This document shows, piece after piece, positions 10,501 through 18,875 of a DNA stretch of 64,000 nt. The DNA is taken from positions 35,755 through 99,754 of the forward strand of contig DEFJ01000034.1 of the NCBI GenBank assembly GCA_002350725.1. Reading direction: 5' to 3'. Position 1 is the first letter of the stretch. Each line of letters opens with the position of its first letter. Position numbers and translations under genes: made by a program. Below the pieces are notes generated by a model. It worked only from the letters and a program-made list of their open reading frames with translations, ran no database searches and was not told where the DNA came from. The DNA is from Cyanobacteria bacterium UBA2855 (GTDB lineage Bacteria; Cyanobacteriota; Vampirovibrionia; Gastranaerophilales; Gastranaerophilaceae).

Positions 10501-10706
10501 AAATTGCTAACTTAAGCTCTGACTTGCTTGTTGACGACAAGTTCATAGTAGAAGTAGACGGAGTAGAAGATAATAAAGCCCAACGAATAAGCAACGTCAA
10601 AAAACAATCTATACTGGAACGTTGCGGTTTTAAAGTAAATCGTATTACGTATAGAGAATGGCAATATTCACAAAAAGCCTGTCTGGATAGGGTCTTAACA
10701 CAATAA
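7587..10706 (+). CDS. SF1 helicase (DNA2/NAM7 type) fused to a Vsr-like nuclease
   Basis: The 1039-aa protein combines an ATP-driven helicase with a C-terminal restriction-endonuclease-fold domain. A helical N-terminal region of about 330 residues precedes the Walker A loop GPPGTGKS (Gly341 to Ser348). A coiled-coil insertion (about 430-600) splits the ATPase core. Walker B is VAIIDEASQCD (Asp663-Glu664), followed by VGDDKQLP and later by GTAHTFQGDERD and NVAITRARY, all typical of the COG1112 UPF1-like group. The last 75 residues fit the MTES_1575/Vsr-like nuclease pattern: SSDLLVDD, then VEVDG with Glu989 and Asp991, then CGFKVNRITYREW. It has its own promoter region and terminator and no partner genes. 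Family members are often linked to phage defence; that role here is inference. A DNA-repair role is the alternative. Confidence 0.88.
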   Translation: MLQEATKAINSAFNNSFIKKLSLYLHDCVREEVQSSTFRNLKGDKDNKWIFLKGEEGLLRTNEEYLRLDGSDAKLTELMTLSSNSVKDKYLIYGYMFLVGKNSKNKRASEFLTPLLYLPCHLERNGVNINCIPQEEVLSLNTGALTALMGKQDDEDAVEQLLSGLLEVVPTIPITDEALEIFLTTLKAIIPEIDINLDDKNNVDEDNLSPDEEPDFYSEKINGDNINDIINDSENKQKQIKKLEKINLTSQAAIILTKRPSVTAGVLHELTQIAEKPSGIYRETALNVVNEEFSISKDKSAPIKDMKSITDFYPITPLALSDSQEQVIKNIENNKFVAVQGPPGTGKSQTIVNLVAHLIANGKTVLVASRMDKAVDVVADRLNDLGAPFLALRAGRMNYQKQLSNQLNDLLNNKIDIDNDYEDSLFVGTDDMKAHIDLIHDAENRCEQIINLENRWTNLSEEIDEQEKNVGEAQFIKSSLKKNEIEDILSILATLEKNMEKTGFFANIANYSSVNKLKKILKLKDFDVNYENLNRLKSELEVAAMIWKLRKIESDIQKTGNLHVLSEQIRQLKKKQRPLAINILKARRRESLKELLRDQVKRNRLKVHAKSILNRSQNHQNKILETEDFRPLLDAFPCWCVTTYAVSGSMPLRPGMFDVAIIDEASQCDIASCFPILFRAKRAVIVGDDKQLPHLSFLEKAKEQSFLTQYGIPDKYQLMWRFRTNSMFDLADYYSLNSVMLDEHFRSLPPIIEFSNREFYGGRIRVMKKDVGSEKVLETVVVPDGKVDSDATRNLPEIEALVKRLYDIIVEDERNNPDNPVSVGVISPFRAQVEQMKISISKVLSAHMIKKHQIEVGTAHTFQGDERDIILMSWAFAPNSFPQSLTFLQKPNLFNVAITRARYKVINFVSRDPKDIQEGLFRDYMSYIEEYNNRKTVIETSGIDENIYKNKLEREIAQKLRELGHEVKAGVEIANLSSDLLVDDKFIVEVDGVEDNKAQRISNVKKQSILERCGFKVNRITYREWQYSQKACLDRVLTQ

Positions 10707-10775
10707 AGTAATAACTCCATATCCCAACCTTCCCCATTAGGGGAAAGTGCAAAATGTTGAATTAAGTTTGATAAC

Positions 10776-10810
10776 GAAAAAGGAAACCGAAATTTCGATT
10801 TCCTTTTTTG
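10776..10810. terminator. Bidirectional terminator between helicase and pseudopilin genes
   Basis: A 10-bp stem (10782-10791 with 10794-10803, one mismatch that becomes G-U on the minus strand) is flanked by T tracts on both sides: TTTTTTG after it on the plus strand and TTTTT on the minus strand. It sits between two convergent genes. Confidence 0.75.
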
Positions 10811-10840
10811 TTTTTATAAAATATCTTATACAACTAACAA

Positions 10841-11515
10841 TTATTGTTTACCTTTGAACAATACAGCTCTTGCTGCAGGTGAGTTAGGTAAAATTGTTTG
10901 GTCATAGAATACAACCGGATAAATATCGGTTGGTGTTTGTACTTGACAATTTGCATCAGTAGCTGAAGCATTTGTACAAGATACAACTCTGTTAGGGTTC
11001 TTACTTCCGTTTATGTCAAGTGCACCCTTACATAAATTAGAACCTCTAAAATGAACAGTACCGGTAGCTGCATTGTCAGGTGCCATACTGCAACCATAAG
11101 AACCTTGTCTGAATGTAAATGTTGTACCATCATTAAAGAAGAATGTATAGTTTGAACCTGCACTTGTACCAAAAGCAACAGTACCTGAACCGTGGTCTTG
11201 ATTATTTGAAGTCCAACCTTCACCACCGGTTGCGACAACATTCATTCTGTTCTTGAACAAATTGTACATATTAGCACGGTTACCCCCAGGTGCAGTTTGA
11301 CTTGAAGTTTGACCGATATCATAGTCATCCAATGCAATATTCAATACTATAGCCTGTGATAATACTGATAACTCTTTCTTTACTGCAGCTCTATATTGTG
11401 CACCTTGAGTTGAATTTAACAATGTAGGCATAGTCATTGCTGCAACTACACCGATAATACCCAAAGTAATCAATACTTCCGCCAAAGTAAATGCGCTTTT
11501 ACTTTTTTTAAACAT
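10841..11515 (-). CDS. Type IV pseudopilin (prepilin-type N-terminal domain)
   Basis: The 224-aa product starts MFKKSKSA, then FTLAEVLITLGIIGVVAAMT, a class III / type II-secretion pseudopilin signal. Prepilin peptidase would cut before Phe9. Glu13 is the conserved Glu at mature position 5. The residue before the cut is Ala8 instead of the usual Gly, which the peptidase tolerates. The hydrophobic helix is followed by helical spacer and a Gly/Thr/Asn-rich globular part with four Cys (two in GCSMA and LCKG, two in VSCTN and ANCQV) that could form disulfides. A good Shine-Dalgarno sequence (GGAGG) precedes the ATG. It stands alone, with no pilus assembly genes nearby. Members with this N-terminus occur as many stand-alone copies in gut Melainabacteria, as far as I recall. 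Confidence 0.88.
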   Translation of the reverse strand: MFKKSKSAFTLAEVLITLGIIGVVAAMTMPTLLNSTQGAQYRAAVKKELSVLSQAIVLNIALDDYDIGQTSSQTAPGGNRANMYNLFKNRMNVVATGGEGWTSNNQDHGSGTVAFGTSAGSNYTFFFNDGTTFTFRQGSYGCSMAPDNAATGTVHFRGSNLCKGALDINGSKNPNRVVSCTNASATDANCQVQTPTDIYPVVFYDQTILPNSPAARAVLFKGKQ

Positions 11516-11696
11516 AAAAATATCCTCCGTTTTTTAGTGGTTCAATACTATTATAGCATTTTGCGTATACAATGTCAAGATATTTTAGGTCAATTATGAA
11601 TTATTTTTTAACAATTAAAAACATTAAAAATTTTATAGCCTATTTGATAATATAAAAAAATTTTGTGATAACATAAAATTTACTAGAGGTATAATT

Positions 11697-13010
11697 ATGA
11701 AAAAAGTTGCTTTATTAAATCACGGATGTGCAAAAAATCTTGTAGACTCAGAATTAATGCTTGGATTATTGGCAGAAAAAGGCTACGAAATAACTCTTAA
11801 TGAAGAAGAAGCCGATGTCGTTATTATTAACACGTGCTCTTTTATTCACGATGCGGAAAAAGAATCGGTTCAAAGTATATTGCAAGTTGTAGATAGCGGC
11901 AAAAAAGTAATTGTCACGGGATGTCTGCCGCAAAAGCATAAAGAAGAGTTAAAAAAAGCAATACCGGAAGTCTGTGCTATGGTAGGAACAACGGATTTTA
12001 AAGAAATTGTATCCGTTGTTGAAAAGGTTCTTAACGAACAAAATGAAACGTATATTTCTAAAATTTCAGAAAAACCTGAATACATTTATCCTGAATCAAT
12101 TCACAGACAACAAATAACAATGGGAGCAAGCTCGTATATAAAAATTGCAGACGGCTGTAATTATCACTGCGGATATTGCATAATTCCACAGCTTAGAGGA
12201 GAGTACCGCTCGAGAACAATAGAGAACATAGTAGAAGAAGCAAAAGAACTTGTAAGCAAAGGGGTTACGGAGATAGATTTAATTGCACAAGATACTACAG
12301 GGTACGGTATTGATTTATACGGCAAACCTTCATTACCCAAATTACTAAAGGAACTAAACAAAATCGAAAATCTTGGGTGGATTAGAATTATGTACGCATA
12401 TCCGACACAAATGACGGATGAATTACTGGATGCAATTGCGTCTTTAGATAAAGTTGCAAAGTATGTTGATATCCCTTTACAACACTACAGCAAACCAATA
12501 TTAGAGGCAATGCGCAGACCGGTTTCCGATTATGATGAATTAGTTAAAAGAATTAGAGCAAAAATACCTAATGTATCAATTAGAACAGCCTTTATAGTAG
12601 GATACCCCGGCGAAACAGAAGAAGATTTCAAAGCGCTGCATGAATTTGTAAAACGTACAAGATTTGACAGAATGGGTGTTTTCGAATATTCAAGAGAAAA
12701 GAACACAACGTCATACGCTATGAAAAATCAGATTCCTCAAAAAATAAAACACAAAAGATACAAAGCGCTTATGGAATTACAACAACAAATCTCATTCGAA
12801 ATAAATCAGACATACATAGGCAAAACAATTCCTTGTATAGTTGAAAGCTATACTGATGACGGAGTTATTGTAATGCGTTCAGAACACGATGCACCTGAGA
12901 TTGATGGACTTGTATATGCCACTGCTGATAAAAATGTAGTGCCGGGCGATATTGAACAGGTAAAAATAAATAAAGCTGACGAATATGACCTGTTTGGAGA
13001 AATTGTATAA
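11697..13010 (+). CDS. rimO: Ribosomal protein S12 methylthiotransferase RimO
   Basis: RimO is a radical-SAM enzyme with two iron-sulfur clusters that adds a methylthio group to the conserved Asp of ribosomal protein S12. The 437-aa protein has the N-terminal UPF0004 domain with its three cysteines (Cys11 in NHGCAKN, then INTCSF and VTGCLPQ). The radical-SAM ligands are Cys154, Cys158 and Cys161 in CNYHCGYCIIP. A TRAM domain forms the end (about 370-437). The sequence NHGCAKNLVDSE and the motif LRGEYRSR separate it from MiaB. The Shine-Dalgarno sequence AGAGG precedes the ATG. The gene is monocistronic as far as can be seen. Confidence 0.96.
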   Translation: MKKVALLNHGCAKNLVDSELMLGLLAEKGYEITLNEEEADVVIINTCSFIHDAEKESVQSILQVVDSGKKVIVTGCLPQKHKEELKKAIPEVCAMVGTTDFKEIVSVVEKVLNEQNETYISKISEKPEYIYPESIHRQQITMGASSYIKIADGCNYHCGYCIIPQLRGEYRSRTIENIVEEAKELVSKGVTEIDLIAQDTTGYGIDLYGKPSLPKLLKELNKIENLGWIRIMYAYPTQMTDELLDAIASLDKVAKYVDIPLQHYSKPILEAMRRPVSDYDELVKRIRAKIPNVSIRTAFIVGYPGETEEDFKALHEFVKRTRFDRMGVFEYSREKNTTSYAMKNQIPQKIKHKRYKALMELQQQISFEINQTYIGKTIPCIVESYTDDGVIVMRSEHDAPEIDGLVYATADKNVVPGDIEQVKINKADEYDLFGEIV

Positions 13011-13080
13011 ACCAATCCTGCACTTAACATCTTTCGCAAAAAATTTTATTTACGATTGTTAATCAAAATAACGTAACAAA

Positions 13081-13109
13081 TTTACAATTAAAAATGATTA
13101 TTGTATTAT
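13081..13109 (+). promoter_or_regulatory. Sigma-70-type promoter for the gene at 13135
   Basis: TTTACA (13081-13086) and TATTAT (13104-13109) are 17 bases apart, the ideal spacing for -35 and -10 boxes. The predicted start site would leave a short leader of about 20 bases carrying AAAGGAG. Confidence 0.5.
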
Positions 13110-13134
13110 ATTATTGTCAACAAAGGAGAATATG

Positions 13135-14139
13135 ATGAGATTTTTATTATTACTATTACCGAATTTTTATGATATATTCACGGCAATAATGATTGGATAT
13201 GCGTTTATGTTGCATTCAGACGGAAAGCTCAGACTTTCTTTTGCCCTAGCGTGTCTTTTAATTTATGCCACTACCAGAATAGGTATTTTTGCAGGAAAAC
13301 TTATACATATGCTTATCGGAAAAGCCGCAACAGAGCCGGAAGGAGAACAAACACCGGATGTCATAGTTAAACGTATGGTTTTGGACTTTGGTCCTCAGTG
13401 TATGTTTGTAGTAATATGTCAGGTCATTTTAGCACTATTATTTATGACTCCTGCAGCTTCTACAGAAGCAAAACAACTTCCGCCAACAACTCAACCTATT
13501 CAAGAGGCAGAACAAGTTCAAGCTGAAGCACCTGCAACAGAACAACAAATAGAATCTGCTATACCATCAGAAGAAACTGCTAAAACAGCTGCTGAAACTG
13601 AACCTGATAATATAGCAACAGATGCTGAAGCAGCTGCCGCTGAAGCTAAAAAGGATGCAAACAAAGCAACTGCAAAACAAAATAAAACAGCTAAAACTTA
13701 CAAACGCTCAACAGCTAAGAAAACAACATCTCAAGCATCAGTTGATCCTAATAATATGGGTAACAATACTTATGCTGTTGACATTCCTGCAAGAACGCTT
13801 CAATCAGCAGGAATATCTTCTTCAGAAATGAATATCAACAGAAGACAGAACACAGCACAAGAAATTGCAAAAGTTGCAGCTTCTTCAAGGAACAATAATT
13901 CAAACAGTTTGACATTTGCAGCTGCAAACACAGCATCAACCGTTCAAACGAGAAGCTCCCTTCAAACTAAGAGATATCCGGGAGACGATAACCCTCTTCA
14001 AACAAATTGGGGCTATTACAGAAATTATTCTAACGGTGTAGATGTTACAAAAGGCGGCTCAACGGCAAAACAACAAAAATCAGCAGACCCTGTTCGTAAT
14101 ACAATACCGGCAAGAACCCTTAATTCTATAGGTTATTAA
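13135..14139 (+). CDS. Membrane-anchored low-complexity protein with duplicated IPARTL motif
   Basis: No named family is recognised. The 334-aa product has about three hydrophobic segments (residues 1-25, 33-58 and 83-105), then an Ala/Glu/Gln/Thr-rich, probably disordered region. The sequence IPARTLQSAG occurs at 217-226, and a second copy, IPARTLNSIG, lies at 324-333, one residue before the end. The start is chosen as the ATG at 13135: AAAGGAG at 13122-13128 lies 6 bases before it, but only 3 bases before the ATG at 13132. The TTG at 13114 lies upstream of that ribosome site and is not credible. The gene is followed by a terminator. A role in the envelope is inferred from topology only. Confidence 0.7.
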   Translation: MRFLLLLLPNFYDIFTAIMIGYAFMLHSDGKLRLSFALACLLIYATTRIGIFAGKLIHMLIGKAATEPEGEQTPDVIVKRMVLDFGPQCMFVVICQVILALLFMTPAASTEAKQLPPTTQPIQEAEQVQAEAPATEQQIESAIPSEETAKTAAETEPDNIATDAEAAAAEAKKDANKATAKQNKTAKTYKRSTAKKTTSQASVDPNNMGNNTYAVDIPARTLQSAGISSSEMNINRRQNTAQEIAKVAASSRNNNSNSLTFAAANTASTVQTRSSLQTKRYPGDDNPLQTNWGYYRNYSNGVDVTKGGSTAKQQKSADPVRNTIPARTLNSIGY

Positions 14140-14161
14140 TTTTAATAATAAGAATAAAAAG

Positions 14162-14188
14162 CCTCCGAAGTTTGTTCGGAGGTTTTTT
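14162..14188 (+). terminator. Rho-independent terminator
   Basis: A perfect 8-bp GC-rich stem CCTCCGAA / TTCGGAGG with a 5-base loop (14162-14182) is followed by six T. It ends the gene at 13135. Confidence 0.9.
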
Positions 14189-14255
14189 ATTAGAATAAGT
14201 TGTTACGGAATTAGTTATAAAAATTGTGCGTCAGCACAGTAAAATATTAATACAA

Positions 14256-14289
14256 AAGACTTTCTTCTGTTTGAATAGAAGAAAGCCTT
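14256..14289 (-). terminator. Terminator of the rplU-rpmA operon
   Basis: The arms CTTTCTTCT and AGAAGAAAG (14260-14268 with 14277-14285) form a 9-bp stem. On the minus strand the flanks extend it with a G-U pair. It lies 28 bp downstream of rpmA. Confidence 0.7.
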
Positions 14290-14316
14290 TTTTAATTTTG
14301 ATTAATAATAATTAAT

Positions 14317-14571
14317 TTATACAGCGTATACGCTAACTTGTTTACGGTCACGTCTGTGAGGTTCAAACTTAACCTGACCGTCAATGATAGCATACAAAGT
14401 ATCATCAGAACCGATACCTACGTTATTACCCGGATGAATTTTTGTTCCTCTTTGACGAACGAGAATATTACCGGCTTTAACGATTTCGCCGCTGAATCTT
14501 TTGACACCCAAGCGCTTCGCTTCGGAGTCACGACCGTTACGGGTTGATCCCATACCTTTCTTATGTGCCAT
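14317..14571 (-). CDS. rpmA: 50S ribosomal protein L27
   Basis: L27 lies near the peptidyl-transferase centre of the large subunit and contacts tRNA ends. The 84-aa product begins MAHKKGMGSTRNGRDS and contains GNILVRQRGTKIHPG, both hallmarks of L27. The N-terminus begins directly with the mature-type MAHKKG and has no Firmicutes-type cleaved extension. The Shine-Dalgarno sequence AAGGAG precedes the ATG. It follows rplU by 56 bp in the usual L21-L27 pair; no obg gene follows here. Confidence 0.97.
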   Translation of the reverse strand: MAHKKGMGSTRNGRDSEAKRLGVKRFSGEIVKAGNILVRQRGTKIHPGNNVGIGSDDTLYAIIDGQVKFEPHRRDRKQVSVYAV

Positions 14572-14627
14572 TTTTATTTCTCCTTGTTATTATTTTTGTT
14601 TAATACAACGGATTAAATCCGCTTTTA

Positions 14628-14975
14628 CTATGCTTCAGCTTTTTCAGCTGATTCTTTTTTTGCAGAGGTTCTGATTTTGGTAATCATAACTCTTGTAAAT
14701 TGCTGTCTGTGACCTTGTTTTTTTCTGTAACCTTTTTTAGGTCTTTGTTTGAAAACAATAATCTTTTTAGCTTTGTCATGTTTAACAACGGTACCTTCTA
14801 CAGAAGCACCTGTTACATAAGGTTGACCTACTTTAGATTTTTTACCGTTAACTAACATAACGATTTTATCAAAAGTAACTTTTGAATCTTGTTTAGCATC
14901 TAACAATTCCATGTCGATATAACGACCTTCTTCAACGGGGTATTGTTTTCCGCCTGCTTCTACAATTGCGTACAT
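14628..14975 (-). CDS. rplU: 50S ribosomal protein L21
   Basis: L21 binds 23S rRNA in the large subunit. The 115-aa product begins MYAIVEAGGKQYPVEEG and includes the conserved IIVFKQRPKKGYRKKQGHRQ block, then TRVMITKI. It has a lysine/alanine-rich tail slightly longer than the core family. The first gene of the rplU-rpmA operon; an AAGGAAAATAAA ribosome site precedes the ATG. The 215-bp gap upstream, shared with the divergent murF, must hold its promoter and leader. Confidence 0.97.
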   Translation of the reverse strand: MYAIVEAGGKQYPVEEGRYIDMELLDAKQDSKVTFDKIVMLVNGKKSKVGQPYVTGASVEGTVVKHDKAKKIIVFKQRPKKGYRKKQGHRQQFTRVMITKIRTSAKKESAEKAEA

Positions 14976-15190
14976 TTTATTTTCCTTTCATTGCGGGTTT
15001 CGTAACCTCTTTCGAGATATTTATAAAACGATTTACCCATAGTAATACACGTATAGTTATTATCATACGCTCAAAACCCTCTGTCAAGTAGTATTAATAT
15101 TTGTGAAGTGACTTTAGTTTCAACTTGTAGAATTCCGTAAACATTTATTAACATCCACCCTATCTTTTTTGTTTGGAGTAAAATTATAAT

Positions 15191-16534
15191 ATGATGTTTA
15201 ATTTGGAAGAAGTTATTGCGGCAACAAACGCAAAAATCATAAAGAATACGACAGATATTAGGGATTTCAGTTTTTCAACAGACACCAGAACAATTGAAAA
15301 AGGACAAATATATATACCGCTAAAGGGCGCTAGCTTCGACGGAGAAAATTTTTTGTCACAGGCTGTGGAAAAAGGTGCTGAAGGATGCTTTATTACTCGT
15401 GACGAATATCCCGAAAATGCAAAAATAGTATTAAAAGTTGAAAACACTTTACAAGCTTATATGCAGCTTGCAAACTACAAACGGAGAAAACTTAATCCGA
15501 TAACTATTGGTATTACAGGGAGCTCCGGTAAGACTACGACAAAAGAAATTGTATACTCTGTTTTGAATACAAAATTTAGAACACATAAAACTTTCTCTAA
15601 CCACAACAATGAAATCGGATTTTGTCAAACCGTTATGACTATGCCTGAAGATACGGAAGCCCTCATTGTTGAAATGGGTATGAGAGGTTTAGGAGAAATA
15701 GAATTATTATCAAAATATTCAGAACCTGATTATGCGGTTATTACTAACGCCGGCTCAGCACACATAGGACGGTTAGGCAGCTTAGACAATATTGCAAAAG
15801 CAAAATCTGAAATTGTGAAATACTTAAATCCAAACGGAACTCTTGTTGCACAAAACAACGAAAGAATTAAAAAATTTGTATCAAAATTTAATGTACAGAA
15901 GATTTATCACGATTTGAATGATGTTGAAATTATAGAAAGAAAACCCTCTTATACAAAGTTTATTTACAAAAATAATGAATATGAGCTTAGCGTTGAAGGA
16001 GATTACAACGTCGATAATTCAGTAACCGCAATAGAATTAGGTTACCTTTTGGGAATGAATTATGAAGAGATAAAAAAAGGATTACTATCATACAAACCGA
16101 TAGAAAAAAGATGGGAAGCACAAGATATAAACGGAATTAAAATAATAAATGACAGTTATAACGCAAATCCTGAATCTATGAAGGCTTCTGTTTCAACATT
16201 TTTACAACTTTATAAAAATCCGGTAGTGGTTTTAGGTGATATGGGAGAATTAGGTGAATATACTGATGAATTGCATAAGGGTGTAGGCAAATACCTATCA
16301 ACACTGCCTGAAACCAAAACCGCTAAGTTTTTAACAGTTGGAGAATATGCAAAAGAAATCGGTGAAATATTAGAAAATTCCGCAGGGTTTGTAAAGAATT
16401 TTGATAGCAACGATGAAGTTTCCGAATACATCAAAGACAACTTTGATGCCGGAACTACGATATTTCTAAAAGCTTCCCGCTCAATGAAGTTTGAAGAAAT
16501 AATCGGAAAATTAGAGGGAGAAGTTAAATTATGA
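15191..16534 (+). CDS. murF: UDP-MurNAc-tripeptide--D-Ala-D-Ala ligase MurF
   Basis: MurF adds the D-Ala-D-Ala dipeptide to the UDP-MurNAc peptide in cytoplasmic peptidoglycan synthesis. The 447-aa protein has the N-terminal substrate domain (SFSTDTRTIEKGQIYIPLKG, a typical MurF signature), the ATP loop GSSGKTTTKE at 110-119, the central THKTFSNHNNEIG motif, and a C-terminal domain with NDSYNANPESM. ATG at 15191 or 15194 are both possible. GGAG at 15175-15178 is somewhat distant, and a TATAAT lies immediately before the first ATG. It heads the wall operon and overlaps mraY by 4 bp (ATGA). Confidence 0.97.
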   Translation: MMFNLEEVIAATNAKIIKNTTDIRDFSFSTDTRTIEKGQIYIPLKGASFDGENFLSQAVEKGAEGCFITRDEYPENAKIVLKVENTLQAYMQLANYKRRKLNPITIGITGSSGKTTTKEIVYSVLNTKFRTHKTFSNHNNEIGFCQTVMTMPEDTEALIVEMGMRGLGEIELLSKYSEPDYAVITNAGSAHIGRLGSLDNIAKAKSEIVKYLNPNGTLVAQNNERIKKFVSKFNVQKIYHDLNDVEIIERKPSYTKFIYKNNEYELSVEGDYNVDNSVTAIELGYLLGMNYEEIKKGLLSYKPIEKRWEAQDINGIKIINDSYNANPESMKASVSTFLQLYKNPVVVLGDMGELGEYTDELHKGVGKYLSTLPETKTAKFLTVGEYAKEIGEILENSAGFVKNFDSNDEVSEYIKDNFDAGTTIFLKASRSMKFEEIIGKLEGEVKL

Positions 16535-17511
16535 TAATGATGGCTGTAGCATTCTTACTGTCAATGATTTTATGCTTACTGTTCGGAGTGCCATATATAG
16601 ACTTTTTAAAGAAAAGAACAATAGGGCAATATGTAAAAGATTGCGCACCCGAAACACATGCCCAAAAAGAAGGTACTCCGACAACAGGAGGAGTATTCAT
16701 TATTTTGGCAATAATAATTGCCTCTGTTATAGCTTTATTTCTGGCAGAAAAATTTGACAATGCAGCACTTATTATCTTGATAACTCTGCTATTTTATACC
16801 TTTGCAGGTTTCCAAGATGACTACATAAAAATCAAAGGTCACGCAAACAACGGCTTATCCGCAAGACAAAAATTATTAAGGCAAATTGCAATCGCACTGC
16901 TTCCTACAATTTTTGTAATGCTTTCTAATCCATACGGTTCAATATTTTATATTGGAAGCTGGGGGATAGATTTAAAATGGTTATATCCGTTTTTATCTGT
17001 ATTTGTAATTACAGGAGCTTCAAATGCATATAATCTTACAGACGGGTTAGACGGACTTGCAGCATCTACGGGGGTATTTTCTTTTGCTGCAGCAGCTATT
17101 ATAGCATTATACAGCGGATATCCTGAAATTGGTATTATATCTGCATCGGTAGCAGGTGCGTTATTTGGATTTTTATATTATAACAAACCTAAAGCTCAAG
17201 TATTTATGGGAGATACAGGTTCACTTGCAATCGGAGGTTTACTCGGAACACTTGCAGTTATGGGCAAATTTGAATTTTTACTTATTTTTCTTGGCGGGAT
17301 ATTTGTATGTGAGACATTATCAGTAATCATTCAAGTTACGAGTTTTAAAACTACAGGGAAAAGAGTTTTTAAAATGGCACCAATTCACCATCATTTTGAA
17401 TTATTGGGATGGAGCGAAAAAAAAGTTGTTAGCGCATTTGCAATAACTTCAGCTCTGTTATCTACAATAGCATTAGTTATATTTTATTTAACACTTAGAG
17501 GAATTATTTAA
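16531..17511 (+). CDS. mraY: Phospho-MurNAc-pentapeptide translocase MraY
   Basis: MraY is the inner-membrane enzyme that transfers phospho-MurNAc-pentapeptide to undecaprenyl phosphate, making lipid I. The 326-aa protein shows about ten membrane segments. The catalytic Asp pair is at 96-97 (FQDDYIK), NLTDGLDGLA is near residue 170, the GDTGSLAIGG motif follows, and the histidine cluster PIHHHFELLGW is near residue 290. It begins inside the murF stop (ATGA overlap), so it is translationally coupled. The length fits the short Gram-positive/cyanobacterial form. Confidence 0.97.
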   Translation: MIMMAVAFLLSMILCLLFGVPYIDFLKKRTIGQYVKDCAPETHAQKEGTPTTGGVFIILAIIIASVIALFLAEKFDNAALIILITLLFYTFAGFQDDYIKIKGHANNGLSARQKLLRQIAIALLPTIFVMLSNPYGSIFYIGSWGIDLKWLYPFLSVFVITGASNAYNLTDGLDGLAASTGVFSFAAAAIIALYSGYPEIGIISASVAGALFGFLYYNKPKAQVFMGDTGSLAIGGLLGTLAVMGKFEFLLIFLGGIFVCETLSVIIQVTSFKTTGKRVFKMAPIHHHFELLGWSEKKVVSAFAITSALLSTIALVIFYLTLRGII

Positions 17512-17513
17512 AA

Positions 17514-18875
17514 ATGATAATAAACTGGCACGAAAAGAAAGTATTAGTATTAGGCTTATCCGTAAGCGGAATATCCGCCGCAAAATTTTTGAACAGGCAC
17601 GGCGCAGACGTTTACATTACAGAATTCTCGGAAGCAAAACCAGAGCAATCAAAAATTATTAAAGAATTACAATTGATGGGAATAAAAATTGAAACAGGCG
17701 GACACAGTGATGAATTTATTAAAGATTCATACCTTGCCGTTACGAGTCCGAGTGTACCTACGGACAGCCCAATTATGCAAAAGCTGAAGGAGCTAAAAAT
17801 ACATGTTATATCAGAAGTTGAACTTGCTTTTTCGCAGACAAGAACTCCGTTCATTGCAATTACCGGAACTAACGGGAAAACCACAACGACAGCTCTGACT
17901 GCTCACATATTAAGCAGCGAATACAATGCTAAACCTTGCGGAAATTACGGTAAACCACCTTGCGATTACGCAGATGATAACAGCATTGATTTTTTGGTTT
18001 GCGAATGTTCTTCATTCCAGCTGACATATTCTCCTGCATTTCAGCCGCAAATTTCAGTATTCACAAATTTCACTCCTGACCATATAACATGGCATAAAAC
18101 TTTAGAAAATTATTTTGAGGCTAAAGCCAGAATATTTAAGCACCCTCAAAATCCTGCGTTTTCAATTCTAAACGCAAAGGATGCAAAACTTTTAGAATTT
18201 TCAAAGAAAGCCTCAGGTGAAATTTTTATGTTTGGCGACGAAGTTGGAAAAAATTGTTGCTACGTTAAAAATAATGCAATATATTTCAAACGAGATAATA
18301 AAGAAGAAAAAATTATAGAGATCAAAGATTGCCCGTTTATAGGAGAACACAACTGGCAAAATGCAGAATGTGCAATTATTTGTGCAAAAATTGAAGGAGT
18401 TTCTACAGAAAATATAAGAAAAGCAATAATATCCTTCAAAGTTCCGGAGCACAGATTAGAAAAGTTTGCACAAAAAAACGGGACATCATTTTATAATGAT
18501 TCAAAGGCAACAAATCCCGAAGCCTCTTTGGTTGCAATTAATTCGTTTAATAACTGTAATGTAACATTAATTGCGGGCGGAAGAGATAAATTAACAGATT
18601 TAACAGAATTTTGTGAAGCCATAAAAAATCACATTAATACAGTTATATTAATTGGAGAGGCAACTGATAGATTTGAAGAAAGTTTGAAAAATTGCGGATT
18701 TGAAAATATAATTAGAGAAGAATCAATGCAAAGTGCAGTAGACAAATCAATTGAGCTCAAGCCTGATGTAGTATTATTATCACCTGCATGCGCAAGTTTT
18801 GATATGTTTAGCGGATATGAAGAAAGGGGAAGAGTCTTTAAAGAAGATGTCTTATCAAAGATCGGAAAAGCTTAG
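17514..18875 (+). CDS. murD: UDP-MurNAc-L-alanine--D-glutamate ligase MurD
   Basis: MurD adds D-glutamate to UDP-MurNAc-L-Ala. The 453-aa protein has an N-terminal nucleotide-binding-like domain (VLGLSVSGISAAKFL), the ATP loop GTNGKTTTT at 118-126, the central CECSSFQL and FTNFTPDH motifs with the Mg-binding His, and the C-terminal NDSKATNPEAS motif typical of MurD. It starts 2 bp after the mraY stop and its 3' end overlaps the probable ftsW start. Confidence 0.97.
   Translation: MIINWHEKKVLVLGLSVSGISAAKFLNRHGADVYITEFSEAKPEQSKIIKELQLMGIKIETGGHSDEFIKDSYLAVTSPSVPTDSPIMQKLKELKIHVISEVELAFSQTRTPFIAITGTNGKTTTTALTAHILSSEYNAKPCGNYGKPPCDYADDNSIDFLVCECSSFQLTYSPAFQPQISVFTNFTPDHITWHKTLENYFEAKARIFKHPQNPAFSILNAKDAKLLEFSKKASGEIFMFGDEVGKNCCYVKNNAIYFKRDNKEEKIIEIKDCPFIGEHNWQNAECAIICAKIEGVSTENIRKAIISFKVPEHRLEKFAQKNGTSFYNDSKATNPEASLVAINSFNNCNVTLIAGGRDKLTDLTEFCEAIKNHINTVILIGEATDRFEESLKNCGFENIIREESMQSAVDKSIELKPDVVLLSPACASFDMFSGYEERGRVFKEDVLSKIGKA

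Noticed and set aside
13079..13096. TTTACAAT near 13081 considered as another HLR1 site
   Set aside because: The upstream half does not match, and TTTACA here fits a -35 box with a -10 box 17 bases on.
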